A stretch of DNA of 64,000 nt. Origin: Prevotella sp. Lineage in GTDB: Bacteria > Bacteroidota > Bacteroidia > Bacteroidales > Bacteroidaceae. Below, one piece after another: positions 17,305 to 27,600 of the stretch. Positions within the stretch are counted from its first letter, which is position 1. Every line of letters begins with the position of its first letter. The notes beneath the pieces are model-generated. The model saw nothing but the letters and a program-made list of their open reading frames with translations, did no database searches and was not told where the DNA came from. The translations under genes and the position numbers were made by a program. The stretch spans positions 40,051 through 104,050 of the forward strand of contig JAFYDA010000051.1 of the NCBI GenBank assembly GCA_017545045.1, written 5' to 3'.

Positions 17305-19722
17305 TCATTGTGTAATTCTAAACGTCAGCTGAGCTGACTGCAAGAACGGGGAAGAGGCACGCACGGTGACCTCTTCTTCTTTTTGTCCTTGCAAATAGCC
17401 TACGAGCCGGCCTCCATGCACACGGAGACGGTTAACCTGTCTGCGACCATTCACGGATGTGTCGCCAATGTTGCCGTTCTCCAAGCCGAGCAAACGGGCA
17501 CCACGCATCATGAGTGTCACCTCATAATCGGCGTTCTTCACGACATTACCGTCAATGTCGACCACTTCTACGAAGACATGAGCCACGCTGTCAGTCGACA
17601 ACCGCAGGGCGGAGGGAGCACCGCTGGTTCTGATTTCGTAGACAGCTCCGTTGACAGCCTCACAGCGCAGAGTGCCAGGATGATACTCGATGTCACAATA
17701 GAGTACATCGGTCTGTGGGTCACGCTGGAACTGGACATCAAGCGGATGACCGTTCAACGACAGACGGGCATCATTGGCGTTGGTATAGCAAACCACACGG
17801 ACACGCTGTCCATCAGTGTAGTTCCATGTGTCGGAGGCATAGGTACTAACCCCTGGATTCCGGTTACCACGGCCATTACGGCCTCGCTGCGAAGAAGCAG
17901 GATAAGTGCCAATGTAACAAACGGGCTTTTCGCTCCACAATGAAGCACGATACCAGCCGTTGGGCTTGCGCTGTCCGGCCAGATCCAAGATTCCAGCGCT
18001 GCTGCCGCGAGCTGGCCATGGTCCGCTCTCGCCCAAATAGTCAATGCCCGTCCAGAGAAACTGTCCAAAAATATGCTCCTTGTCACGCACAGCTTTCCAC
18101 GCCGCCAAGTCGTGACGGTTCTCCGAGCCGTAGATGATGCGCTTAGGATATTTGGCATGATCAGTGTCGTAACGGCTCTCCGTGTAATTATAGCCCACAA
18201 TGTCGACAGCCTCAGGATAGGCCGTCTCGTTCGACATCACAACGCCGGCCAACGCACCTGTTGTGGGACGTGAGGGGTCAATGTCCTTCACAATCTTGGC
18301 CAGTCGCTGGGCAATGCGACCAATGCGCTCGGCATTGGGCTGCTCAGGCTTATATCCGCCATACATGGGTTGCGTAAAACTGCCGTCGCCGTCGAGCACA
18401 GGGTGTGAATACGGGTCGTTGGGATAGTCCACCTCATTACCTATCGACCAGAGGAAGACCGACGGATGACAGCGGTCGCGGCGCACCATGTCGGCCACGT
18501 CACGGTCAATCCATTCCTCAAAATACGTGTATGTACCCTGGAAACCTGGTCGTCCTTGATTCCAGCCTTTCAGCCACTTGCGTTTCGGGAACTCCCATTC
18601 GTCCGAAGCCTCGTCCATCACAAGCATACCCTCTTCGTCACAGATATCGTAGAGCGCAGGGGCGTGGGGATTATGACTCATGCGTAGAGCATTCACGCCG
18701 ATAGCCTTCAGTTCACGAACGCGGCGACGCCACACCTCTGCAGGCACGGCCGTACCTAGCGCACCAGCATCGTCGTGAACGCAGACACCCTTCACCTTGA
18801 TCCACTCGCCGTTGAGCGCAAAGCCGCGGTCAGCTGAGAAGTCTAGCGTACGCAATCCGGCCTTCACTACCGACTGGTCACCATTGCTAAGTTTTGTCGT
18901 CAGTGTATATAAATAAGGATGATTGAGCGTCCAACGCTGTGGATTCTTCACCGTAAGGCGCACTGTTTTTTTCTCCTGTGCACCAATGCTGGTCGAGGCT
19001 TTGGCCACTAACCTACCCTGTGCATCGCTCAGTTCAACAACAGCCTCCAATTGTGCATTGTGAATTGTGCTTTGTGCATTGTGCACAGTCTCCACATCCA
19101 CCTCCATCTCAGCCTTCTGATTGTTGATACGCATCAGCCGGTAGGCTGTACCCCATTGTGCCAAATGTACATCAGGTGCCGTGATAAGCCACACGTTGCG
19201 ATAGATACCCGACCCTGTGTACCAACGGCTATCAGTTTCTTGAGAATGATTCACACGGACGGCCAGCACATTCTGCCCGTCGGCATTGAGATAAGGCGTC
19301 AAATCGTAAAGGAACGAGGCGAAGCCACTGGGACGGCATCCTAACAGATGACCGTTCAAATAAACTTCTGAATAGTTATAGACGCCCTCAAAATAGATGA
19401 AATACATTTCCTGTGCCTTGCGGTTAATCTGCAATGCCTTCCTATACCATCCGATGCCGCCGGGAAGATAGCCCTGACACGAGCCCTTATCGGGCGACAT
19501 AGGCTGCTCCACACCCCAGTCGTGAGGCAGCGTAACGCGCCGCCAACGAGAATCATCGAAAGTAGCATCCTTCATCTCCGATGCTTCATAGACGTTGCTT
19601 ACAGAGTCTATGTACAAGAAGCGCCACTCATCATTCAACAGTTCTGAACGTCCAAAGGACACTTGCGCAAAAAGTCGCCCGAAAACGGACAACAGCAACA
19701 ATATTGGCAGTAATCTTTTCAT
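17305..19722 (-). CDS. Secreted GH2 beta-galactosidase-like enzyme
   Basis: 805 residues from the ATG at 19722, chosen because it gives a clean signal peptide (LLPILLLLSVFGRLFAQ); a start 69 bp upstream would place a charged extension before it. Domains in order: sugar-binding jelly roll (RVTLPHDWGVEQP), Ig-like domain, and TIM barrel with WSIGNEVDYP (acid/base Glu) and YGSENRHD (nucleophile Glu). The C-terminal part (about 590-805) matches DUF4982-like and Ig-like modules. The Ig-like domain contains an in-frame repeat insert (VETVHNAQSTIHNAQLE, 19049-19086). Family 2 members with this layout cleave terminal beta-galactosides or related linkages from plant polysaccharides. Confidence 0.9.
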   Translation of the reverse strand: MKRLLPILLLLSVFGRLFAQVSFGRSELLNDEWRFLYIDSVSNVYEASEMKDATFDDSRWRRVTLPHDWGVEQPMSPDKGSCQGYLPGGIGWYRKALQINRKAQEMYFIYFEGVYNYSEVYLNGHLLGCRPSGFASFLYDLTPYLNADGQNVLAVRVNHSQETDSRWYTGSGIYRNVWLITAPDVHLAQWGTAYRLMRINNQKAEMEVDVETVHNAQSTIHNAQLEAVVELSDAQGRLVAKASTSIGAQEKKTVRLTVKNPQRWTLNHPYLYTLTTKLSNGDQSVVKAGLRTLDFSADRGFALNGEWIKVKGVCVHDDAGALGTAVPAEVWRRRVRELKAIGVNALRMSHNPHAPALYDICDEEGMLVMDEASDEWEFPKRKWLKGWNQGRPGFQGTYTYFEEWIDRDVADMVRRDRCHPSVFLWSIGNEVDYPNDPYSHPVLDGDGSFTQPMYGGYKPEQPNAERIGRIAQRLAKIVKDIDPSRPTTGALAGVVMSNETAYPEAVDIVGYNYTESRYDTDHAKYPKRIIYGSENRHDLAAWKAVRDKEHIFGQFLWTGIDYLGESGPWPARGSSAGILDLAGQRKPNGWYRASLWSEKPVCYIGTYPASSQRGRNGRGNRNPGVSTYASDTWNYTDGQRVRVVCYTNANDARLSLNGHPLDVQFQRDPQTDVLYCDIEYHPGTLRCEAVNGAVYEIRTSGAPSALRLSTDSVAHVFVEVVDIDGNVVKNADYEVTLMMRGARLLGLENGNIGDTSVNGRRQVNRLRVHGGRLVGYLQGQKEEEVTVRASSPFLQSAQLTFRITQ
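19049..19086 (-). repeat. CATTGTG repeat inserted in frame in the GH2 gene
   Basis: Iterations of ATTGTGCATTGTG encode VHNAQSTIHNAQLE within the Ig-like domain. It is the same repeat family as in mnmA at 4853-4910. Confidence 0.85.
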
Positions 19723-19748
19723 AAGTTTAGCTTTTGTTATTATTATTT

Positions 19749-19779
19749 CAAAAATATGGGAAAATATCGACGATGCTAA
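19749..19779 (-). promoter_or_regulatory. Promoter of the GH2 gene
   Basis: On the minus strand: TTAG at 19779-19776, a 19-bp spacer, and TATTTTTG at 19756-19749. It lies 26 bp before the chosen ATG and supports that start over the longer one, which would overlap it. Confidence 0.6.
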
Positions 19780-19812
19780 ATTTTGATTCATTTTTCTTTG
19801 CCGTTCTCCAAA

Positions 19813-21933
19813 TTACTTCTTCAGTTCACTCCACTTCGGCGGTTCCACACCTAACAAATGGCGCACAAAGAAGTCATTGCGCTTATGCTCACCAAAAGTC
19901 TCGCCCATGGTGTGATGGGCTCCTGGCACCACTACGAGGTCGAAGTCCTTTCCTGCCTTCTGCAGCGCAGCTACCACTTGCATGGTCGATGCAGGGTCTA
20001 CGTTGTCGTCAAGTTCACCCACGAGGAGCATCAGCGGACGCTCCAGGCGCCAGGCATTCTCCACGTTCGAGCACTCCACGTAGCTGGAGTCCACAGGATA
20101 GGACATCCACTGCTCGTTCCACCATATCTTATCCATGCGGTTGTCGTGACAGCCGCAGGCAGCATAGGCAGCCTTGTAGAAGTCGCCGTGCCAAAGCACA
20201 GCGGCCATGGCGTTCTGACCGCCAGCAGAACAGCCGTAGATTCCCACGCGGTCGACATCCATATAGGGATATTTCTCACAAGCGGCCTTAATCCACGCAA
20301 TACGGTCGGGAAAACCGCCATCCTTTAGGTTCTTGTAGCACACTTCCTCAAACGCACGGGTACGCCACGATGTTGTCATGGCATCTAACTGCACCACGAT
20401 GAAGCCCAGCTCTGCTATGTTCTGAAGATTCCATAGCCAGGGAGTAAACGACTTTGGCACGTACTGGTCACCAGGACCCGAATAAATATATTCGATAACT
20501 GGATACTTTTTTGATGGATTAAAGTTTGATGGGCGCTGAATTAGTCCCCACATCGGAGTCACGCCATCGCGACCAGGGGCCACAAACACCTCAGGTGCAT
20601 GCCAGCCCTCAGCCTCCAACCGACTGATGTCAGCTTTCTCCAGTGTCTGCATGATTCTGCCGTCTTTGCTCCGTCTGAGCACAGTGACGGGCGGTGTCGT
20701 GACGGTAGAATATGTATCTATGAGATAGGCCATGTCGTCTGAATAAGTGACGCTGTGGTTACCTTCTTCAGGGGTGAGGCAGACCAGCCCCTTGCCGTTT
20801 ATACCTATTTTATAATAATGTATTAAGTAAGGATCCTCATTCTTATTCATGCCGCAGGCCGAGAAATAGACCACGCCGGCCTTCTCATCCACCCGCTGAA
20901 TCTCACGAACGTAGAATTCGCCCTTTGTCACCTGACGGACAAGCTGCGCCGTCTGTCGGTTATACAGATAAATGTGGTTACGACCGTCGCGCTCACTGGT
21001 CCACAGAATGTGACAACCATCCTCGAAGTCATGACGATACAGTCGGTTATAGTTCACATACTTTGCGTTAGTCTCTTCTATCAACGTACGCACTCGTCCT
21101 GTCACAACATCCATCTCCAGTACCCGGTACACCTTGTGACCACGTTCGTTGTAGGTGAAAGTCACCGTCCGCTGTCCCTTGTCCCATCTGGGTGCCGACA
21201 CTTCGTACTGCTTTTGGAATAGCGCCGTCTCCGGTTCCACCACCCTACCCGTAGCCACTTCTACGACGACAGGTACACGATAGTTCAGCGAGTCGCCTGG
21301 CTTTGCATACTCCTGCTTGTGGAGCACGGGATCCACAGCACCATATTCACCATGATGCTGACCTCCGCGTGGCATCGCCTCCACATAGTAGACGTAATGC
21401 TTCGGCGCAGGTTTTATGCGAACCGTAGCATAATAGCGGCCATCGTCAGAGAAACGTCCCCACGATGAATAATAATAAGTGGTGTCGCCGTTCGTCGTCA
21501 GCGGTTTCTCAACACCATTCTGTCGCGTCCACAGATTATGGTCACGATGGAAAATGAAAAGTGTCGTGTCCACTGGCGAACGCTGTATACCGTCCTTCTC
21601 GTCAGGCACTTCCATCCAGTGGCGCTGGGGGCCTCGCCATTCTCCCCTGCGCTGTGGTTTCTTTTCCGGATTCTCCGTTAGCACCGTCACGGTGTTCTTG
21701 TCGGCATCCACCTCCTTGTATACTTGCTGCTGACCGTCATATACTGAGTACCAGAACTTATGGTTCTCGCCACGCATGCGATGCACACTGACATTACCAC
21801 CTACCATTTTATTTGAGTACTTGTCCCGCAGAGCATCCGCTCGTTTATAATCGTCCACTGTTCCTTGCGCCATAGTCGTTGTTGCCATTAGAAGTGCGAC
21901 GATTGTCATCGGAATTATCTTTCTATTCATCAT
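19813..21933 (-). CDS. Secreted S9-family prolyl oligopeptidase / dipeptidyl peptidase
   Basis: 706 residues with a signal peptide (MTIVALLMATTTMAQ). The N-terminal beta-propeller resembles the DPP IV N-terminal domain (WGRFSDDGRYYATV, PRWDKGQRTVTFTYNERG, LWTSERDGRNHIYLYN). The C-terminal alpha/beta-hydrolase domain has YGCSAGGQNAM with nucleophile S569, VGELDDNVDP with the acid Asp, and PGAHHTMGE with the catalytic His. Enzymes of this class release dipeptides or short peptides, often after proline, in the periplasm. It has its own consensus promoter and diverges from the dual-esterase gene. Its location in a polysaccharide region does not explain its role. Confidence 0.9.
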   Translation of the reverse strand: MMNRKIIPMTIVALLMATTTMAQGTVDDYKRADALRDKYSNKMVGGNVSVHRMRGENHKFWYSVYDGQQQVYKEVDADKNTVTVLTENPEKKPQRRGEWRGPQRHWMEVPDEKDGIQRSPVDTTLFIFHRDHNLWTRQNGVEKPLTTNGDTTYYYSSWGRFSDDGRYYATVRIKPAPKHYVYYVEAMPRGGQHHGEYGAVDPVLHKQEYAKPGDSLNYRVPVVVEVATGRVVEPETALFQKQYEVSAPRWDKGQRTVTFTYNERGHKVYRVLEMDVVTGRVRTLIEETNAKYVNYNRLYRHDFEDGCHILWTSERDGRNHIYLYNRQTAQLVRQVTKGEFYVREIQRVDEKAGVVYFSACGMNKNEDPYLIHYYKIGINGKGLVCLTPEEGNHSVTYSDDMAYLIDTYSTVTTPPVTVLRRSKDGRIMQTLEKADISRLEAEGWHAPEVFVAPGRDGVTPMWGLIQRPSNFNPSKKYPVIEYIYSGPGDQYVPKSFTPWLWNLQNIAELGFIVVQLDAMTTSWRTRAFEEVCYKNLKDGGFPDRIAWIKAACEKYPYMDVDRVGIYGCSAGGQNAMAAVLWHGDFYKAAYAACGCHDNRMDKIWWNEQWMSYPVDSSYVECSNVENAWRLERPLMLLVGELDDNVDPASTMQVVAALQKAGKDFDLVVVPGAHHTMGETFGEHKRNDFFVRHLLGVEPPKWSELKK

Positions 21934-21956
21934 GATTTTTATTGAATTGTTTGGTG

Positions 21957-21987
21957 CAAAAATACGATTTTTTTTTCAGACAGCAAA
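21957..21987 (-). promoter_or_regulatory. Promoter of the S9 peptidase gene
   Basis: On the minus strand: TTTG at 21987-21984, a 19-bp spacer, and TATTTTTG at 21964-21957. Both boxes match the Bacteroidota consensus. Confidence 0.75.
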
Positions 21988-22035
21988 AGTATAATCCTAA
22001 AAAATAATAAATACAATCATTTTTTCAGCCATAAT

Positions 22036-22067
22036 TACTGTCATTCAATAGATTTTAGTTAATTTTG
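22036..22067 (+). promoter_or_regulatory. Possible promoter of the dual-esterase gene
   Basis: TAATTTTG at 22060-22067 matches the -7 box; the -33 region (TACTG at 22036-22040) is poor. It lies 26 bp before the start codon. Confidence 0.5.
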
Positions 22068-22093
22068 CGGTATCTTTATCAAACGATAGAATT

Positions 22094-23485
22094 ATGAAAA
22101 AAATGATCACCTTTGGTCTGATGTTGCTTGCTTTAACAGTACAAGCCCAGACAGCAAGAAAGTTTACGCTCAACCTGACTGACGATAGTAAGGCGCAGAT
22201 GGTATGCTATCTGCCGCAGACACCCTCTGGCAAAGCCATTGTTGGAGTACCTGGTGGTGGTTACTCCGTTCTGTCAAACAACCATGAGGGCTACATGGCT
22301 TCCGAATGGTTCAATCAGCAAGGCATCGCTTATTTCGTGGTGAACTACCGTCTGCCAGAAGGTGACCGCACCAAGCCCATGAGTGATGTAGAGCATGGCA
22401 TCCGCATTGTCCGTGACTCCGCTACTGCATGGGGCATCAATCCCCACGATGTGGGTATCATGGGGTTCTCAGCTGGAGGCCATCTGGCATCTGTCATCTC
22501 TACACATGCCGACTTCGACGTGCGTCCAGATTTCTCCATTCTGTTCTATCCAGTCATCTCAATGGATGAAAAAGTGTCGCACAAGTGGTCGTGCATTAAT
22601 TTCCTTGGCGAAGAAGGACAAAAGAACCCCGAACTCGTACGCGACTTCTCAACCATGAATGCCGTACGCCGTCACCTGACACCTCCAGCCATCATCCTCT
22701 CGGCCAGCGACGATCAGGTGGTGCCGTTACTTACTAACGGACTGGAATACTATAAAGCCATGCGTAATGCAGGTAACGACTGTGCAATGTATGTTTATCC
22801 TACAGGCGGTCACGGTTTCGGATTCGGTCCTTGGTTCAAATACCACGACCAGTTGCTCACCGACCTCGGCACTTGGTTAAAGGCTCGTCAGGCACCACAG
22901 CCCGATGCTATCCGCGTGGCCTGTATCGGCAACAGCATTACCGATGGTCACGGCATCGACATGGCGACAGTTTACGGCTATCCAGCTCTGTTACAGAAGA
23001 AACTTGGCAACGGATATTGGGTAAAGAACTTTGGCGTCGGCGCCAGAACAATGCTCAACAAGGGTGACTTCCCCTATATGAATGAAGTAGCCTGGAAAGA
23101 CGCACTGGCCTTTAAGCCCGATATCGTTGTCATCAAACTGGGTACCAATGACTCAAAACCCAAAAACTGGAAATTCGGTTCAGAGTTCCGTCACGACTTG
23201 GAACAGATGATCAAGTCACTCAATGCTAACAAGCCCCGCATATTCCTCTGCACCCCCATCAAAGCTGAAAAAATGTCATGGGGCATCAATGATTCTATCA
23301 TTGTCAACGACATCATCCCTATTCAGAAAGCAGTTGCCAGCAAATACAAACTACAATTGATTGATCTCCATACGCTCTTTCCAGGAGGTAGTGAGCTCAT
23401 GTTTAACGACGGTATCCATCCCAATGGAAAAGGGGTTGAAAAATTAGCAGAAATTATTGCAGAAAAAATTAATCAAGTTAAATAA
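22094..23485 (+). CDS. Secreted two-domain esterase: alpha/beta hydrolase fused to SGNH hydrolase
   Basis: 463 residues with a signal peptide (ITFGLMLLALTVQAQ). The first half (about 20-265) is an alpha/beta hydrolase of the BD-FAE / acetyl-esterase type: GVPGGGYSVLS (oxyanion hole), MGFSAGGH with nucleophile S126, SASDDQVVP (acid) and PTGGHGFG (His). The second half (about 275-463) is a complete SGNH hydrolase: CIGNSITDG with S281 (block I), NFGVGARTM (block II), LGTNDSKP (block III) and NDGIHPNGKG (block V, catalytic Asp and His). Both active sites look intact, so the protein may deacetylate two positions or two substrates of acetylated xylan. The SPFH gene follows 10 bp later and is probably cotranscribed. 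Confidence 0.9.
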   Translation: MKKMITFGLMLLALTVQAQTARKFTLNLTDDSKAQMVCYLPQTPSGKAIVGVPGGGYSVLSNNHEGYMASEWFNQQGIAYFVVNYRLPEGDRTKPMSDVEHGIRIVRDSATAWGINPHDVGIMGFSAGGHLASVISTHADFDVRPDFSILFYPVISMDEKVSHKWSCINFLGEEGQKNPELVRDFSTMNAVRRHLTPPAIILSASDDQVVPLLTNGLEYYKAMRNAGNDCAMYVYPTGGHGFGFGPWFKYHDQLLTDLGTWLKARQAPQPDAIRVACIGNSITDGHGIDMATVYGYPALLQKKLGNGYWVKNFGVGARTMLNKGDFPYMNEVAWKDALAFKPDIVVIKLGTNDSKPKNWKFGSEFRHDLEQMIKSLNANKPRIFLCTPIKAEKMSWGINDSIIVNDIIPIQKAVASKYKLQLIDLHTLFPGGSELMFNDGIHPNGKGVEKLAEIIAEKINQVK

Positions 23486-23495
23486 TCAGCAGAAT

Positions 23496-24464
23496 ATGGA
23501 AACAAAGGAATTCGAATTCAAGGGAACAGTCTTAAACGGTTTCTTGATGCTATTCGTCAATCTTGCCGTTTTGGCACTTTCAATCTACTTGATTATCAGT
23601 AGTATTATACTTCTTGATGCCAGCAACGGGCATACAGGAGGCTGGATGCTGGGCGGCAGCATTGCGCTGTTACTGGTGAACATCATCATGTGGTGCGGAT
23701 TCCTGATGCTGGAGCCCAACGAGGCACGTGTGCTGACATGGTTCGGAAAGTACAGCGGGACCTTTGCCCAGACGGGCTATTACTGGGTCAACCCGTTTTA
23801 CATATCAAAGAAGGTAAGTCTTCGCGCACGTAACCTTGACGCTGAGCCCATCAAGGTAAACGATAAAGTAGGTAACCCTGTAATGATTGGTCTGGTACTT
23901 GTATGGAAACTCAAGGACACTTACAAAGCCCTGTTTGAGGTGGACTCACAGACCATGGCCGGAACGCCTCAGGGACAGATAGGGACAGACGTGCGCTCTA
24001 TCATGAACGCCTTGGAGCGCTTTGTCCGCGTACAAAGCGATGCCGCCCTGCGCCAAGTGGCTGGTCAGTATGCCTACGATGATGAGGACAACAAGTCGAA
24101 CGAACTGACCCTTCGCGGCGGTGGCGATGAGATTAATCAGCAGTTGGAGCAAAAGCTTGACGAGCGTTTGGCCCTGGCTGGCATCGAGGTGGTGGAAGCC
24201 CGCATCAACTATCTTGCCTATGCTCCCGAGATTGCCGCTGTCATGCTGCGGCGCCAGCAGGCCTCGGCCATCATTACCGCACGCGAGAAGATTGTAGAGG
24301 GTGCTGTCAGCATGGTGAAGATGGCGCTCGACAAACTCTCCAATGAGAAAATTGTGGAACTGGACGATGACAAGAAGGCCGCGATGGTCAGCAACCTTCT
24401 CGTTGTGCTCTGTGGCGATGACTCTGCACAGCCTGTAGTGAACACGGGGACGCTAAACAACTAA
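23496..24464 (+). CDS. SPFH/band-7 membrane protein
   Basis: 322 residues. The ATG at 23496 is preferred; an upstream TTG in frame lies inside the previous gene. Two membrane segments (about 12-34 and 45-68) precede an SPFH domain beginning MLEPNEARVLTWFGKYSGTF and continuing through SLRARNLDAEPIKVNDKVGNP. EVVEARINYLAYAPEIAAVM and a helical segment with MLRRQQASAIITAREKIVEG follow, as in stomatin/flotillin relatives. Such proteins oligomerise into membrane scaffolds that organise proteases or lipids. The C-terminus is short and lacks a zinc-ribbon. It follows the esterase gene by 10 bp; a functional link is not evident. Confidence 0.88.
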   Translation: METKEFEFKGTVLNGFLMLFVNLAVLALSIYLIISSIILLDASNGHTGGWMLGGSIALLLVNIIMWCGFLMLEPNEARVLTWFGKYSGTFAQTGYYWVNPFYISKKVSLRARNLDAEPIKVNDKVGNPVMIGLVLVWKLKDTYKALFEVDSQTMAGTPQGQIGTDVRSIMNALERFVRVQSDAALRQVAGQYAYDDEDNKSNELTLRGGGDEINQQLEQKLDERLALAGIEVVEARINYLAYAPEIAAVMLRRQQASAIITAREKIVEGAVSMVKMALDKLSNEKIVELDDDKKAAMVSNLLVVLCGDDSAQPVVNTGTLNN

Positions 24465-24504
24465 ACATTAGCGTTCCCGACACACAGTCAAAAAATCTTA
24501 ATTT

Positions 24505-24535
24505 TTTGTCAGTCCAGCAGAATTGTTTAACTTTG
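24505..24535 (+). promoter_or_regulatory. Promoter of the large secreted modular protein
   Basis: TTTG at 24505-24508, a 19-bp spacer and TAACTTTG at 24528-24535, an exact consensus match. It shows that translation starts at the ATG at 24605, not at an in-frame codon inside the promoter. Confidence 0.8.
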
Positions 24536-24604
24536 TGGCGATATTTCATCCTACTACGGAACAATTTAATTTTTTATTATACTAACTTTACTAATTTCAA
24601 TTAC

Positions 24605-27600
24605 ATGAAGAGATTACTACTTTTCGCAGCGGGCATTGTGATGTCGATGGCATCATTCGCCCAAGAAGACGATGTAACTAATTACATCCAGAATGCCGGT
24701 TTTGACGAGGATTTAACTTGGCAGACCGATGGTGCAAAAAAAGATCTGATTGACCAGTCGACAGTGCTGAGCGACCGAAGCATTGCAGGTATTGCAGCTG
24801 ACAGCTCAGTTTATGCATTGGTTAACCCTTCCACTCCGAAGACTCGCGCCGACGGACGCACTTTCGAAGCAACAAACGGATTTATCGGCCGCGTACAAGG
24901 CTGGACGATTGAAACCAACCAGACCTTCCCTAAGTGCGAGTGGGTGTACTTCGGCACTATTCCCTATGACTTGGTTCCCCAGGCTATTCCCATTGCCGAC
25001 GACGGTGGTACTTACCTGGAAGTTCCTTCCAAGCCCGATGCCTATAACAGCGACGACAACATCGGCTTCGCTTACCTGCGTGCAGGATGGGGCGGCCGCG
25101 CTGTCTACAAGCAGACGGTGAAACTGCCTTGTGCCAAGTATCGTCTGGAGTACTGGGCTATCAACATCAACCCAAGTGGCACCAATGGTAAGAACCTGTC
25201 GAAAGTCACTTGCCGCAAAGATGTGTTTGTTGACGAAACGGGTTTCTCTGATCAGGAGTGGACTCTCCACACCATTGAATTCACCCCGACGGCAGAATTC
25301 AGCATGGAGTTCGGCTTCGAGTCTGAAGGTGGCTCAGGCAGCAACCCCTTCCTCTGCATCGATGGTATCAAGCTCTATAAGATTGGTGACGCTGACCCCA
25401 TGGAATTGCTGAAGACCGACGTCAACGACCTTATTGCTGAGTGCAACGAACTCAGCGGAACTTTTGCAGGCGCATTGTTCAACGGACTGGCTGCTCAGAT
25501 TTCCGACTACGAGATGGAGCTGGGCGACTTGCTGCTCCTCGAGAGTCAGGAAGAGCTTGAAGCTGGTCTTAAAGACGCTAATGCCCGTATTGCCGAGTTC
25601 AAAAAGGCTGTCGAGCAGATGGCTGTTGTGAATGCAATGCTGGCAAAGATGGATAACCTGCTGCAGACCACAGACTTTGCTGGTAAGGCTGACTTTGAGG
25701 CTGCTTACAACAGAATCAACGGCTATAAGATGAACGATGCCGAAGAAGGCGTTGACGTGGTTGCCCAGATTCTGGGTGCTGCCGACGAGGCTACTGATGC
25801 CATCAAGGCTTACTACATCAGCCAGGTGGCTACGGCTACGCCTGAGAATCCTGCCGACATGACCATCTTCATCCAGAATCCCTGGTTCATCAATGCCGAG
25901 GCTGAGCCCAGTCTGGTCGACGGCATGTGGGAATTCCCCCTGCGCTATAACGAGGAAGACGGTTCCGATCGCTATACCGAAGGCAGTGCATCAAGCGCCG
26001 ACCTGAACAGCACGGGTTGGTATATTGCCGGTGCCAGTGGTGGTGACCAGCGTCTGAACTGGCAGCGCGAACGTAGCTGCTGGAATGCCTGGAACAGCAA
26101 CTTCTACACAACAATTGCCGTAGCTCAGGATATTGACGGACTGCCTAACGGTTACTATACCGTAGCTGCCGACATGATTACCCAGTCGGGCTATGCCAAC
26201 GGCACACAGCGCGTTTTCGCACAGAGCCTTGTCGGCAAGAATCTTTCGACAAACGCTCTGCAGTCTGACGGATATGACTACAATGAGTGGGAAACCGTTT
26301 CCATGTCACCAGAGGACAAGGTCATGGTGGTCAACGGTAAACTGACCATCGGTGCTCAGGGTACTGGCGACGGCAATGCTTCTGCCGGCTGGTTCCTGGC
26401 AACCAACTTCAAGCTCTACTTCTTAGGCGCTATTACTGAGGAGGAAGCACAGAAGGCTATTCAGGATGCCTTTGACAAGAAGGTGGCTGAGGCTAACGAC
26501 ATGGCTGCCTCAATGAAGTTCAATGCCGACAAGAAGGCTCTTAATGATTCTATTGCCAAGGCTAAGGGGCTCGAAGCCGTTGAAGCCATCGGCCTGATCA
26601 ATACCGCTATGGCTGAGGCTCAGAAGAGTATCGACAAGTATAACGATTATCTGCCCTCTGAGGAGAAGATTGCTGAAGAGAGCATCGACATCTCCACCAA
26701 GACCCTTATTTGGGTGAACATGCTGCTCAATGGTCAGGATGTAGAAGGCAAGGAGCCTTTCGAAGCCGGCATCGATATTGCTAAGTATGCATACGACTAC
26801 GTCATGAACTGGATTGCAGCCGACACTGCTACTTACACGAAGTTCGACGCTGCCGTTGACCTGCTGAGGAACTATGTAAACACTTACATCCCTGTTTACA
26901 AGGAGACGATAGCACTGATTGCCAGTGCTCCTGAGAACATCAAAGCTTCCATCGAGGCTAAGCTGGATGCCCAGAAGACTGCTCTCTGCAGCGAAATGAA
27001 GGACAAGGCTACCGTTGATGCTTTCGTTGAGGAACTGAATCAGGTGGCACTGCTCATCGAGAAGCAGAAGATTGTCGACCAAGCTGACGCTACAGACTAC
27101 ACTGCATTCATTCTGAATCCTAATGCTGAGGCACTCGCCGGATGGACATTCGTCATGGGTAACGGCGACGGCAATGGTGAAAAGAGCGGACAGTGGTTCG
27201 ATGGCTCCAGCACCCGCTACTTCGACACTTACAACGGTGGCGGTCTGAAAGGCTTCTCTGCTACACAGCTCATCACCAGCCTGCCCAACGGTACATACAA
27301 GGTAGGTGTCTACACCCGTACGCCTGCTGAAGGTGCTTACGTGCTGACAGCCGTCGGCAACGACACGACCTTCGTAGAGATTCCTCTCGACTATTACATG
27401 GCTTACAATGAAGAGACTGGCGAAGAGGAGCAGGCTATTGCTTCCGACACCCACGGTCCTATCTGGGAAGAGGCCAATGCAGCTTACGAGTCTGGCGACT
27501 ACACCGAACTGCAGGAGGCCATTGCCACCGCTAACGGTAGTCTTGGCCGCGGCTGGAAGCATCAGGAGATTGACAACATCGTTGTGACCAACCACGAGCT

